Of a DNA stretch of 64,000 nt, positions 9,527 to 18,216 are shown piece by piece; within the stretch, counting starts at the first letter, position 1; every line of letters starts with the position of its first letter. The translations under genes were made by a program, and so were the position numbers. The DNA comes from Sedimenticola selenatireducens DSM 17993 (lineage in GTDB: Bacteria; Pseudomonadota; Gammaproteobacteria; Chromatiales; Chromatiaceae). The stretch lies in the NCBI RefSeq assembly GCF_000428045.1, contig NZ_ATZE01000021.1, positions 1-64,000 on the forward strand. The letters run 5' to 3'. The notes under the pieces are model-generated. The model made no database searches, was not told the origin of the DNA, and was given only the letters and a program-made list of their open reading frames with translations.

Positions 9527-12442
9527 ATGAAGAAGCGGCGGTCATACAGAAAACCAAACCCCATCACCTGTTCGTTGTTGTGTGGTCTCTCTCTCTTGAG
9601 CCCGGTGGTGGTGGCTGACAGTGACGCCAAGGCCTGCATTAAAATGGCGTCATCCGGTTTGCTGGAGATAGCCGATGACCCGACTCAACGATTTTTAGGC
9701 AAGGTTGAAGAAGACACGGCGCGCTGCCGCGGTGGTGAAAAAGCCGTAAAATACCGCAATACGCCCTGGGTGGACTGGCAGAATTATTACGCCAGCGGCG
9801 ATCAGCAGAGCAAACACCAGGGCGACCAGGCGATCACTCGCCTGGGTGAGCATCTGTATCCGGATGGACGCGGCGTCGATGGCGCCCTGATGGATCTGGA
9901 ATACCAGCGCATCGAACTGATCAAGTTCAATCTGTTCGACCAGGACACTTATCAGCGATTTGTCACCGATCCCACACGCGCCGCCACCACGGTGTGGGAT
10001 GAAATGCGACTGCCTCCGAATCATCCGAACTACACGGCGGTAGGCGGAGACGGCAAGCAGTTGTGCAGTGGCTCACTGATTACCCACCGTACTTTAAACG
10101 GCATTTGCAACGACCTGGCGAATCCACTGATGGGTGCGACCGGGATGCCGTTTGCACGCAATGCCCAGTTTGAAGAGACCTTCCCTCGCCTGGAAAAAAC
10201 TGATTTGGTGCGCAATCGTCACGCCGGACGTCTGGGCTTGATGAAACCCGACCCGCAACTACTCAGCCGCAAATTATTCACCCGCGAACAGACATCGGGC
10301 AACGGTTGCAACCAGGGGTTGGGCGATAGCAACTATTCCACCGATTCCAATTGCGATTACCTTAAAGCGCCCTTCTTCAATGTGCTGGCGGCGTTCTGGA
10401 TTCAGTTCATGACCCACGACTGGTTCTCGCATACGGTCGAGGGACTCAACGAAAACCAACTGGTTTCCGCGGGCTGTGATTCGGCCGAAGCCCAGGCCCT
10501 GGGGTGTCGCCCCGGCGACCGCGTCCAGCCTTCGCTGTATGCCGAAACAACCGATCCCGAAAGCTTTGAGTTTGCCGGAAAGCGATACCTGAAACGTGCC
10601 TACAGGACGACCGGTAACCATGTCACCGCCTGGTGGGACGCCTCGCAGATCTATGGTTATGACGAGGCGTCGCTGCGGCGGGTGCTGCGCGACCCGAACG
10701 ATAAGGCGAAACTGCTGATGCAGGACAACTATCTGCCCCTGCTGGCCGATTGCGCCGTCTACAGCGCTGACTGCCCGGTGCAACCTCAGTGGCTGGGGCA
10801 GGAGTCGGTGGCGTTTCCGGACAACTGGAATATCGGGCTCAGTTTCTATCACAATCTGTTTACCCGCGAGCACAACTATTTTGTCGACCATTTCCGCGAG
10901 CTACAGAAGCAAACCCCGGACGCCGACTCGGGGCTGCGTAACCCGGACCAGCCTGATCGGATCATTGCTTACAAGGACGTTGAAGATGAGCGGCTGTTTC
11001 AGGCAGCACGATTGGTGATAGCTGCCGAGATTGCAAAGATTCACACCATCGAATGGACCACTCAACTGCTCTATAACGAACCTCTGAATAAAGCGATGAA
11101 TTCAAACTGGTCCGGCCTGTTCAACCAGGAGGAGAGCCGGGTCTCACAAATCTTACGGCGCATCACCGGCAAGGACGAAAACTTCCTCAGCCGAACCGCA
11201 TCGAAAGTGGCGCAGTGGCTGGGGCAATCCGATAACCCCAAGGCATCCGGTGGCGCCTATTCGGTATTTGCATCCGGGGCCGGCATTTTCGGCCTGGGCA
11301 ACAGCCGCCCTGAAGGCCGTCTGTGGTGGAAGCACGATGCATGGAATCTGAACAACCTGGAGACGGATGTCAACGGCGGCACCAACCATTTCGGGTCGCC
11401 GTTCAACTTTCCCGAAGAGTTTCCGTCGGTTTACCGACTGCATGCACTGGTACCTGACCTGATCGAGTTCCGCAATGCCAGCGAACCCAACAGGATCACC
11501 CACAACATTCCTGTCGCCGCGACGGTACGCAAGGCGGCTACCGCACAGATGCATCAGCGTGGTCTGGAAAACTGGGGCCTGAGCATGGGCCGGCAACGAC
11601 TGGGCCTGCTGCAATTGCGTAATTCGCCACTGTTTTTACAAAACCTGCCGATGCCACACCTGGATTCCGAGAGCAAACAGCTCGATATTATCGCACTGGA
11701 TATTTTGCGCGATCGTGAGCGTGGCGTGCCGCGCTTCAACGAATTCCGGCGTCAGATCGGGCTGAAAACATTGACCAGTTTTGATGACTTTGTCGATCAT
11801 CGTCTGGATGAGAACGACCCCTGGCGTCGGCATCAACAGGAGACCGTGCAACGCCTGCGTGAGATTTACGGCACCCATGCCTGCGACGCCAGCAAAATCA
11901 TCTCCACGGCTCAGCTTAACGGGGATGGCAGCTTTATCAACGACTGCCATGGCCGTCCGGACGGCTCGGTGGTGGACAATATCGAAGACGTGGACAATAT
12001 CGTTGGCTGGATGGCGGAGTACACCCGTCCGCACGGCTTCGCCATTTCCGAGACCCAGTTCCATATCTTCATTATCAACGCCTCCCGCCGCCTGTTCAGC
12101 GACCGTTTTTTTACCTCCAGCTTCCGGCCCGAGTTTTATTCGCGCCTGGGCTACGACTGGGTCATGCATAACGGCCCGGTCCAGGAGTGCCCTTACCCGG
12201 TCAGCAAGTTGGCCGACGGTAGTCAGGCCTGCCTCGAGCCGGAAGCGGTAAACGGTCACGAAGTCGCTGTGTCGCCACTGAAGCGGTTGCTGATCCGCAA
12301 CATCCCCGAGATCAAGAATGAACTGATGCATGTGAAAAACGCCTTTGATCCCTGGGCCCGGGACCGGGGGAGTTATTACGACATCTCATGGAAGCCACGC
12401 CCGGGAGCGGAAACAGATCCGGCATTTTCCAACCAGCCATAG
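9527..12442 (+). CDS. Secreted animal-type heme peroxidase, fatty-acid oxygenase-like
   Basis: The 971-residue protein has a signal peptide (residues 1-about 30) and a peroxidase-cyclooxygenase superfamily domain. The distal motif WIQFMTHDWFSH supplies Gln293, distal His297 and Asp298, and LFTREHN (444-450) is the conserved helix. SVYRLHALVPD holds Tyr636-x-x-His639, which matches the catalytic tyrosine plus proximal histidine of cyclooxygenases and alpha-dioxygenases (Y-x-x-H) rather than the proximal region of simple peroxidases. I therefore infer a periplasmic or secreted fatty-acid dioxygenase. It is first in a tight operon with catalase-fold and DyP proteins, which could process its hydroperoxide products. 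It is larger than plant alpha-DOX (about 640 residues), mostly through a longer N-terminal region and C-terminal extension. Family is firm; substrate is inferred. Confidence 0.85.
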   Translation: MKKRRSYRKPNPITCSLLCGLSLLSPVVVADSDAKACIKMASSGLLEIADDPTQRFLGKVEEDTARCRGGEKAVKYRNTPWVDWQNYYASGDQQSKHQGDQAITRLGEHLYPDGRGVDGALMDLEYQRIELIKFNLFDQDTYQRFVTDPTRAATTVWDEMRLPPNHPNYTAVGGDGKQLCSGSLITHRTLNGICNDLANPLMGATGMPFARNAQFEETFPRLEKTDLVRNRHAGRLGLMKPDPQLLSRKLFTREQTSGNGCNQGLGDSNYSTDSNCDYLKAPFFNVLAAFWIQFMTHDWFSHTVEGLNENQLVSAGCDSAEAQALGCRPGDRVQPSLYAETTDPESFEFAGKRYLKRAYRTTGNHVTAWWDASQIYGYDEASLRRVLRDPNDKAKLLMQDNYLPLLADCAVYSADCPVQPQWLGQESVAFPDNWNIGLSFYHNLFTREHNYFVDHFRELQKQTPDADSGLRNPDQPDRIIAYKDVEDERLFQAARLVIAAEIAKIHTIEWTTQLLYNEPLNKAMNSNWSGLFNQEESRVSQILRRITGKDENFLSRTASKVAQWLGQSDNPKASGGAYSVFASGAGIFGLGNSRPEGRLWWKHDAWNLNNLETDVNGGTNHFGSPFNFPEEFPSVYRLHALVPDLIEFRNASEPNRITHNIPVAATVRKAATAQMHQRGLENWGLSMGRQRLGLLQLRNSPLFLQNLPMPHLDSESKQLDIIALDILRDRERGVPRFNEFRRQIGLKTLTSFDDFVDHRLDENDPWRRHQQETVQRLREIYGTHACDASKIISTAQLNGDGSFINDCHGRPDGSVVDNIEDVDNIVGWMAEYTRPHGFAISETQFHIFIINASRRLFSDRFFTSSFRPEFYSRLGYDWVMHNGPVQECPYPVSKLADGSQACLEPEAVNGHEVAVSPLKRLLIRNIPEIKNELMHVKNAFDPWARDRGSYYDISWKPRPGAETDPAFSNQP

Positions 12443-12451
12443 GGAGCACGG

Positions 12452-13501
12452 GTGAAAGGGACGAACACAGCAAACATCTGCCGATTAAAGCGTCCACTGA
12501 TGTTGGTAGCGACCCTGGTGGGATCTATCCTGACGGGGACGGCAACCGCGGATGAGCCCGTCAACACCGAACAGCTGGTGGCCGAAATGAATCAGCGCAT
12601 CGCGACCATCATGCGCTCCAGTCCGATCGATGGGGTCATCCCCCGCTTTAATCAGGCAAAAAGCCTGGGCTGTCTCGACGCCACATTTCGCGTTCACGAG
12701 TCAATCAATAATGAATTCAGACAGGGGCTGTTTGCCCAACCGGGAAGCTACCGGGCGCGGTTGCGTTTCGCCAACGCCAGCCAGCAGGATGATTCAGAAA
12801 AAGATATCCGTGGCCTCTCTATCAAGATATTCGGCGTCAAGGGAGAGACGCTTTGGGGCGAAAGCGGCATCCAGGATTTTTTGCTCAACAGCTATCCGGC
12901 TCTGTTTGTCGGCACCCCGGAAGATTTCCTCGACTTTATCCGGGCGCGCCAGGAAGACAAAATGGTGGGGTTTTTTATCAACCCGTTTGACTCGCATCTG
13001 AAGTCCCTGTGGATTCTGTTCAAGGCCCGCGCCGTGCACAGCAGTCCGTTCAGCATTCGTTACTGGAGCACCACCCCGTACCGGCTCGGAACAGATGACA
13101 GCATGGCGGTCAAATACTCGGTCACCCCTTGTAGCGGTACGTCGGAGCCACCGGCCGGGCAACCCGGCAAGGATCAGTTGAGTTCCGCGATGAAGGCGCA
13201 TCTGGACCGGGCACCGGTCTGTCTGGAATTCGGCATACAAAAAAGAACTCACCCGGGCGACATGCCGATCGAGGATGCGTCGGTGATCTGGGCAGAAGAT
13301 GTTTCTCCCTTCCATACGGTGGCCACCCTCACCATCCAGCCACAGGTATTTGACACCCCCGAGGCGTTGGCGGCATGTGAAAAGATCAGTTTCAACCCCT
13401 GGCAGAGCCTGCCCGAACATCAACCCCTGGGGCGGATGAACGAGGTGCGCCGGGAGACCTACTTCAGCGCATCCCAACTAAGAACAAAAGAGGCACCATG
13501 A
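12452..13501 (+). CDS. Secreted catalase-fold heme protein (cAOS-like)
   Basis: The 349-residue protein has an N-terminal signal peptide (to about ATA-DEP) and a minimal catalase core. Landmarks are DATFRVHESINNEF (candidate distal His82), DIRGLSIKIFG, LLNSYPALF (the Asn of the distal pocket) and, near the C-terminus, FNPWQSLPEHQPLGRMNEVRRETY, where RRETY supplies the R-x-x-x-Y proximal heme-tyrosine pattern (Arg333, Tyr337). This short form lacks the catalase N-terminal arm and C-terminal domains. It resembles the branch containing coral allene oxide synthase and bacterial proteins encoded near lipoxygenases. It probably acts on the hydroperoxides made by the upstream oxygenase in the periplasm. 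The GTG start has AGGGAG upstream and lies 9 bases after the peroxidase stop. Confidence 0.78.
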   Translation: MKGTNTANICRLKRPLMLVATLVGSILTGTATADEPVNTEQLVAEMNQRIATIMRSSPIDGVIPRFNQAKSLGCLDATFRVHESINNEFRQGLFAQPGSYRARLRFANASQQDDSEKDIRGLSIKIFGVKGETLWGESGIQDFLLNSYPALFVGTPEDFLDFIRARQEDKMVGFFINPFDSHLKSLWILFKARAVHSSPFSIRYWSTTPYRLGTDDSMAVKYSVTPCSGTSEPPAGQPGKDQLSSAMKAHLDRAPVCLEFGIQKRTHPGDMPIEDASVIWAEDVSPFHTVATLTIQPQVFDTPEALAACEKISFNPWQSLPEHQPLGRMNEVRRETYFSASQLRTKEAP

Positions 13502-13953
13502 ACCAACTGGTAATGCAGTGGCTGGACAGGTCACGGGATGAGCTGGATGACATCTATTGCAACGCGGATGCCGGCACAATCCCATCCGGTGATACCCGCG
13601 GCACCGCGATTGTCACCGGCTCGCTGTTCTCCAAAACCCTGGCGGGCATTGCACGGGCTTTTGCCTGGCAGGGCAAGCTCTTTGACCTGTTTCCCCCGGA
13701 CTACCAGTCAGGCGTCCTGATTAACAAGATCACTCCCTTCAGTCTGACCTTTGTGGTTGCCAAGGTGTACCGCGACAAGAGCTGGATGGACGGCAAAGAG
13801 ACCATTGTGATCGATTATTCAAAAACCTCATTTTTCGCCAAGGTGATACGTGATGAAATCCGCGAGATTGAACCCGGCGTTTATCTGGGCAAGGTCTGGT
13901 GGGGAAAAACCAGGGTGCTGGACTTTGCCTTAACCCGGCACGATACACCATAA
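13498..13953 (+). CDS. Conserved-looking hypothetical protein in heme-enzyme operon
   Basis: I do not recognise this 151-residue protein. It has no signal peptide, transmembrane segment or heme-binding motif. Residues 35-150 are mostly alternating beta strands: GTAIVTGSLFSK, WQGKLFDLFPPDY, FSLTFVVAKVYRD, KETIVIDYSKTS, GVYLGKVWWGKTRVLDFAL. That could be a small lipocalin-like barrel able to hold a hydrophobic ligand. Its ATG overlaps the TGA of the upstream catalase-fold gene (ATGA), so it is translationally coupled and almost certainly works with the operon. A lipid-carrier role would fit but is inference only. Confidence 0.6.
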   Translation: MNQLVMQWLDRSRDELDDIYCNADAGTIPSGDTRGTAIVTGSLFSKTLAGIARAFAWQGKLFDLFPPDYQSGVLINKITPFSLTFVVAKVYRDKSWMDGKETIVIDYSKTSFFAKVIRDEIREIEPGVYLGKVWWGKTRVLDFALTRHDTP

Positions 13954-13981
13954 ATCAGCTTGCCCGGACAGGTCGCACTGC

Positions 13982-15283
13982 ATGACGCCGCAATCCACTT
14001 TCATGATTATTGCGAACATTGCCGAGGATCGACTGGATCCGTTGCGGACACTGCTGGAGGCCATGAACCGCGAGCCGGGCGTGGTAGACCCGCACAATAC
14101 AATGTTTCCGTTTGGCCGATTCGATCGCCTGCATGTCGCCCGGTTTTTGATCCTGCAGACACTGGTGGCGGAAGATAAGGTATCAACCTTGCCGGCCGCA
14201 CCACCGCGACTGGTTTTTCTGGGTGACTGTGATGGACCGTCCGACACCTTTATCGCCGAGATGGCTGTACTGGCCGGGCCTCAACTAAGGCACATTTTCG
14301 GCCACTGCGACGCCTTCATCGACGAGCGCGACAGTCTGGTCAACTGGATGCAGGCACACAATACTGAACCGGCCGCCAACTACATTAACTGGCGTGGCCG
14401 CACCGTCCTGCAGATTCGTGAGGAGACAGCACTGCACGAGGCGTTGTCCGGGGAGCTTCGGCGGATTGTGCGGGAGATCGGGCGTGATAACCCGCGTGCG
14501 ATTCGCCAACGGCTGCTCTCCTTTGTGGAGCGGGAAAAGGACGCCGCAAGACTGACCCTGACGCCAGCCGCCCCGACACCGGTAGACTGGTGGATGAAGA
14601 ACCTGCTGCACAAGCTGGGAGTACCGCTGCTGCTGTTGCTCCTGTCACCGCTGTTTCTGCTGGTGTCGCCCTACCTCGTTTGGCGACTGCGCCAATTGGA
14701 GCGTAGCGATCCGGAGTCGATCGATCGCCCGCCCCGGGAGTATATGCGGCAGCTGGCCGCCCTGGAAGATCACGATGTCACCAATCCCTTCAGCGCATTC
14801 GGCGAGGTCAAGCCGCAGCCGTTTCGACGCCATGCGGTTCGGTTTTTTCTCTGGCTGCTCGATTACGCGGCACGGCACGTCTACAACCGTGGTTATCTGA
14901 CCCGGGTGCAGACGATCCACTTCGCCCGCTGGGTCATGCTGGATGACAACAGACGTCTGCTGTTCGCCAGCAATTACGACGGCAGCCTGGAGAGTTATAT
15001 GGATGATTTTATCAACAAGGTCGCCTGGGGCCTGAACCTGGTATTCAGCAATGGCGCGGGTTACCCCTCAACCCGTTGGCTGATCAAGGATGGCGCGGAA
15101 CAGGAGCAGAAATTCAAGCATTTCCTGAAGCGTCGGGCGTTGCCGACCCAGGTCTGGTACAAGGCGTACCCCGGCCTGACGGCCTTTGACCTGGCCCGCA
15201 ACAGTCGCATACGGGAAGGCGTGGAGGTTCGTCAGGAGAGCGATGAGGAGATTCGCCAGTGGCTGGCACAGATTCAGACATGA
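13982..15283 (+). CDS. Membrane-anchored protein with duplicated alpha/beta domain
   Basis: This 433-residue protein has one strong transmembrane segment (about 212-235). The two sides are related: LHVARFLIL followed by RLVFLGDCDG (about 50-85) and IHFARWVML followed by RLLFASNYDGS (about 313-335) share the pattern (L/I)H(V/F)AR(F/W)...RL(V/L)F....DG. That suggests two copies of a ferredoxin-like dimeric alpha/beta-barrel domain, the fold also used by DyP peroxidases and chlorite dismutases, but no heme ligand motif is evident. It lies 14 bases before the DyP gene, so a role with the peroxidase, perhaps membrane docking, is plausible. No function can be assigned. Confidence 0.6.
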   Translation: MTPQSTFMIIANIAEDRLDPLRTLLEAMNREPGVVDPHNTMFPFGRFDRLHVARFLILQTLVAEDKVSTLPAAPPRLVFLGDCDGPSDTFIAEMAVLAGPQLRHIFGHCDAFIDERDSLVNWMQAHNTEPAANYINWRGRTVLQIREETALHEALSGELRRIVREIGRDNPRAIRQRLLSFVEREKDAARLTLTPAAPTPVDWWMKNLLHKLGVPLLLLLLSPLFLLVSPYLVWRLRQLERSDPESIDRPPREYMRQLAALEDHDVTNPFSAFGEVKPQPFRRHAVRFFLWLLDYAARHVYNRGYLTRVQTIHFARWVMLDDNRRLLFASNYDGSLESYMDDFINKVAWGLNLVFSNGAGYPSTRWLIKDGAEQEQKFKHFLKRRALPTQVWYKAYPGLTAFDLARNSRIREGVEVRQESDEEIRQWLAQIQT

Positions 15284-15296
15284 CCCGGAAGCGACC

Positions 15297-16835
15297 ATGA
15301 GCAGACCCGGCAACCCGGAATACAGCGATATCCAGGCACTGGCCCGTTTCGGGCATGGTGGTCTGCGGGAGGCGCTGTTTTTATTACTCGACATTACCGA
15401 TGCCGCAAAAGCGGGTGAATGGCTGGAGACGGCTCCCGTCAGCAGCGCCGAGTGGAGTAACCCACCCCCGGAAACGGCACTGCAAGTGGCCGTCACTGCC
15501 AGCGGCCTGCGCGCCCTGTGTCTGGACGAAGCGGTGCTTGAAGGCTTCTCCGAGGCGTTTCTCTCCGGCATGGCCGCTGATGACAGCCGGTCACGGCGCC
15601 TAGGTGATGTGGCCGACAACGCTCCGCAACATTGGACCTGGGGCGGCACACCGGACAGCGTGCCGCACCTGCTGTTGATGCTGTATGCCAAACCCGGCCA
15701 ACTGGCGGCATGGAAGGAGACGACCATCCAGGACCCGTTGTTCGGTCAGGCGTTTCGGATAGTTGCGGAATTACCCACGGTCGACAGCGGCAATATCGAA
15801 CCCTTCGGTTTTACCGATGGCATCAGCCAGCCCGCTATCGACTGGGAACGCCGACAAACCACCGATCTGCACCAACGGGACCGATATTCCAACCTGCTCT
15901 CCCTGGGTGAACTGTTACTGGGCTACCCGAACGAATACGGCCAATATACCCACCGTCCGCTGGTTGATCCCAAGGCTGACAAACGGGCGTCGCTATTGCC
16001 CGTAGCGGAAGAACAGCCACAGTTGCAGGATCTGGGACGCAACGGCAGCTATCTGGTCATGCGGCAACTGCATCAGGATGTGCCCGGGTTCTGGCAGTTC
16101 CTGGACCAGCAGGCCAATGGAGACCCGCAGCAGCGGGAGCAACTGGCCAGCCGCATGGTGGGCCGTCAGCGCGACGGCACGCCGCTGGTTGACCGCACCG
16201 GGCAACCAATCGAGGGGATTGAAAACAGCGGTCCAGCGGTCGCCTTGAATCAGTTTGATTTTGCCCGGGACCCGCATGGCCAACAGTGCCCGGTCGGTGC
16301 GCATATTCGCCGTTCCAATCCCAGGACGGGTGATTTTCCTCCAGGCGTGACCGGCATGCTGTCACGCCTGGTGCGGATATTTGGCTTTGGCCGCCAACAC
16401 CCCGGCGATGACCTGATCGCCTCGACCCGCTTTCATCGACTGTTGCGACGCGGCCGCGTCTACGGTGAACAGCTGTCGCCGGCACAGGCATTGGAAACAG
16501 GTGCCGCGCAGGCACAACGGGGCCTGCACTTCATCTGCCTGGTCGCCAATATCTCGCGCCAGTTTGAGTTTGTGCAGAACGCCTGGTCGATGGGCAGCAA
16601 GTTTGGCGGGGTACAGAACGAGGCCGACCCATTGCTGGGTAACCGACAACCGCTCGCCAATGGCCGGTCGACCAATCACTTCAGCCAACCCGATCCCCAG
16701 GGCCCGGCCCACTGCATTCACACGATGCCCCAATTCATCACCGTGCAGGGCGGCGCTTATTTCTTCATGCCCGGTATTCGGGCCTTGCGCTACCTGGCCA
16801 ATGCTGCGATGACAAAGGACGAGGCCACATCATGA
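15297..16835 (+). CDS. DyP-type heme peroxidase
   Basis: The 512-residue protein has the DyP hallmarks: IEPFGFTDGISQPA with the GxxDG motif (catalytic Asp174) and CPVGAHIRRSNPR with the proximal heme ligand His336, followed by the conserved LHFICLVANISRQFEFVQ strand-helix. DyP enzymes use H2O2 or other hydroperoxides to oxidise dyes, phenols or organic substrates. It lacks a signal peptide, so it is cytoplasmic unless exported with a partner; it has no obvious encapsulin-targeting tail and no encapsulin gene is nearby. I chose the ATG at 15297 (GGAAG upstream, 14 bases after the preceding stop); a start at 15186 would overlap the upstream gene by about 100 bases. Its TGA overlaps the next ATG. 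Confidence 0.9.
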   Translation: MSRPGNPEYSDIQALARFGHGGLREALFLLLDITDAAKAGEWLETAPVSSAEWSNPPPETALQVAVTASGLRALCLDEAVLEGFSEAFLSGMAADDSRSRRLGDVADNAPQHWTWGGTPDSVPHLLLMLYAKPGQLAAWKETTIQDPLFGQAFRIVAELPTVDSGNIEPFGFTDGISQPAIDWERRQTTDLHQRDRYSNLLSLGELLLGYPNEYGQYTHRPLVDPKADKRASLLPVAEEQPQLQDLGRNGSYLVMRQLHQDVPGFWQFLDQQANGDPQQREQLASRMVGRQRDGTPLVDRTGQPIEGIENSGPAVALNQFDFARDPHGQQCPVGAHIRRSNPRTGDFPPGVTGMLSRLVRIFGFGRQHPGDDLIASTRFHRLLRRGRVYGEQLSPAQALETGAAQAQRGLHFICLVANISRQFEFVQNAWSMGSKFGGVQNEADPLLGNRQPLANGRSTNHFSQPDPQGPAHCIHTMPQFITVQGGAYFFMPGIRALRYLANAAMTKDEATS

Positions 16836-18052
16836 ACAAGGCGCTGCGCAGACGGCTTTATCCTGTATTAGATGTCTTGCATCGGCTATTGGTCGCGGGG
16901 CTGAACATAGAACGTCGCCTGGAGCCCTACTTCAGACCGACGCTGAATCGCCTGACCCGCGAGCCGGTCGCCAGACTGTTGCAGTACCTGATCAACCGCA
17001 ACCGCCTCGATTACGGACTGGGATCGGCGGAGGAAAAGATATTTCCCTGGGAGGAACAGGCGCTTGACGACATTATCGATTTGATGGCCGATCAGATGCG
17101 AGGCCACTTCAAACCCGGCGGCTACGAGCGTGGTGGCAACACCAAGACCCACGGCATCGTCCGGGCCACGGTGACTATTCGCGATGATCTGCCGGAGCAT
17201 CTGCGGCAGGGGATTTTTGCCAGCCAGCGCAGTTATCCCGCCTACGTACGCTTTTCCGGTCCCGGTCCGGACGTACCGGCGGATATCCGCGACGTGGGAT
17301 TCTCCAGCATGGCGATCAAAATCATGGATGTGCCGGGCGAGAAGCTGATGGATGAGGAGAAGTTCACCCAGGACATGATGGGAGTCTGCACCCCCACCTT
17401 CGTCACCCCGGACGTGCGGGAAAATGCCAAGCTGCAGTACTGGAGCCTGGTGGACATGCCGATCTACTATTTTATCAACCCGTTCGATTCACATATCCTG
17501 GATTTCATCATGCAGGCATTGTGGAACGAAACCCAGCTCAACCCCCTGGGCCACCGCTACTACAGTTGCGTGCCCTATCTGCTCGGCGAGGGCCAGGCGA
17601 TGATGTACTCGTTTGCCCCCAAAACCGGGGTACCCAAAGATATTCCCGGCCTGCCGTTCGGCTCGCCGCCGTTCAACTACCTACGCGACAACATGGTGAA
17701 AACGCTGGATGAAAAGGATGTGACCTTTGATCTGCAGATCCAGCTGCAGACCGATCCGCACCGCATGCCGATTGAGAATGCCGCGGTGCGCTGGCCGGAA
17801 AAACTGTCACCCTACATTCCGGCGGCAACCATCCATATTCCCCGGCAGAAATTCGATTCGGCGGCACAGTTCGAGTTTGCCAAGCGCCTGAAAATCAACC
17901 CCTGGCACTGCATCCCGGAACACCGTCCGCTTGGCAACCAGAGTCGTGCGCGCCGACGCATGTATTATGAGCTTTCAAAATTTCGTCAGGAAATGAATGA
18001 CGTCTCACATCTGGAGCCGACCGGCGACGAGGTTTTCGCCGATCCCGAGTAA
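16832..18052 (+). CDS. Second catalase-fold protein, distal His replaced
   Basis: The 406-residue protein is a paralogue of the catalase-fold protein at 12452: IRDVGFSSMAIKIMDVPGEKL, YYFINPFDSH, RMPIENAAVRWPEKLSPY and INPWHCIPEHRPLGNQSRARRRMYY all align. The R-x-x-x-Y proximal tyrosine pattern is kept (RRRMY). Where the first paralogue has RVHES, this one reads TIRDD, so the distal histidine appears to be Arg. It has no clear signal peptide but an extra about 80-residue N-terminal segment with a weakly hydrophobic start. Its ATG overlaps the DyP stop (ATGA), making it the last gene of the operon; a terminator follows at 18189. It may be a heme enzyme with altered chemistry, or a non-catalytic partner. 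Confidence 0.78.
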   Translation: MNKALRRRLYPVLDVLHRLLVAGLNIERRLEPYFRPTLNRLTREPVARLLQYLINRNRLDYGLGSAEEKIFPWEEQALDDIIDLMADQMRGHFKPGGYERGGNTKTHGIVRATVTIRDDLPEHLRQGIFASQRSYPAYVRFSGPGPDVPADIRDVGFSSMAIKIMDVPGEKLMDEEKFTQDMMGVCTPTFVTPDVRENAKLQYWSLVDMPIYYFINPFDSHILDFIMQALWNETQLNPLGHRYYSCVPYLLGEGQAMMYSFAPKTGVPKDIPGLPFGSPPFNYLRDNMVKTLDEKDVTFDLQIQLQTDPHRMPIENAAVRWPEKLSPYIPAATIHIPRQKFDSAAQFEFAKRLKINPWHCIPEHRPLGNQSRARRRMYYELSKFRQEMNDVSHLEPTGDEVFADPE

Positions 18053-18188
18053 CCCTGGACAAACCGGCAGGTTTTATGTGGCGTGATGTTGGGATTCGTT
18101 CCGACTAGCCCCAGCTGCATGAAAAGATTAACCGCCCATTCCAACTTCACTTCGCTGAGAGGAATAATCGAGTTTGATGAACAACGAC

Positions 18189-18216
18189 AGCCGGAAAAGC
18201 CTTCCGGCTAGTTTTT
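18189..18216 (+). terminator. Intrinsic terminator of heme-enzyme operon
   Basis: AGCCGGAA, loop AAGCC... and TTCCGGCT make an 8-bp G+C-rich stem (18189-18209) followed by AGTTTTTAAT. It sits 137 bases after the last operon gene and overlaps the stop codon of the convergent asparagine synthetase gene. Confidence 0.75.
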
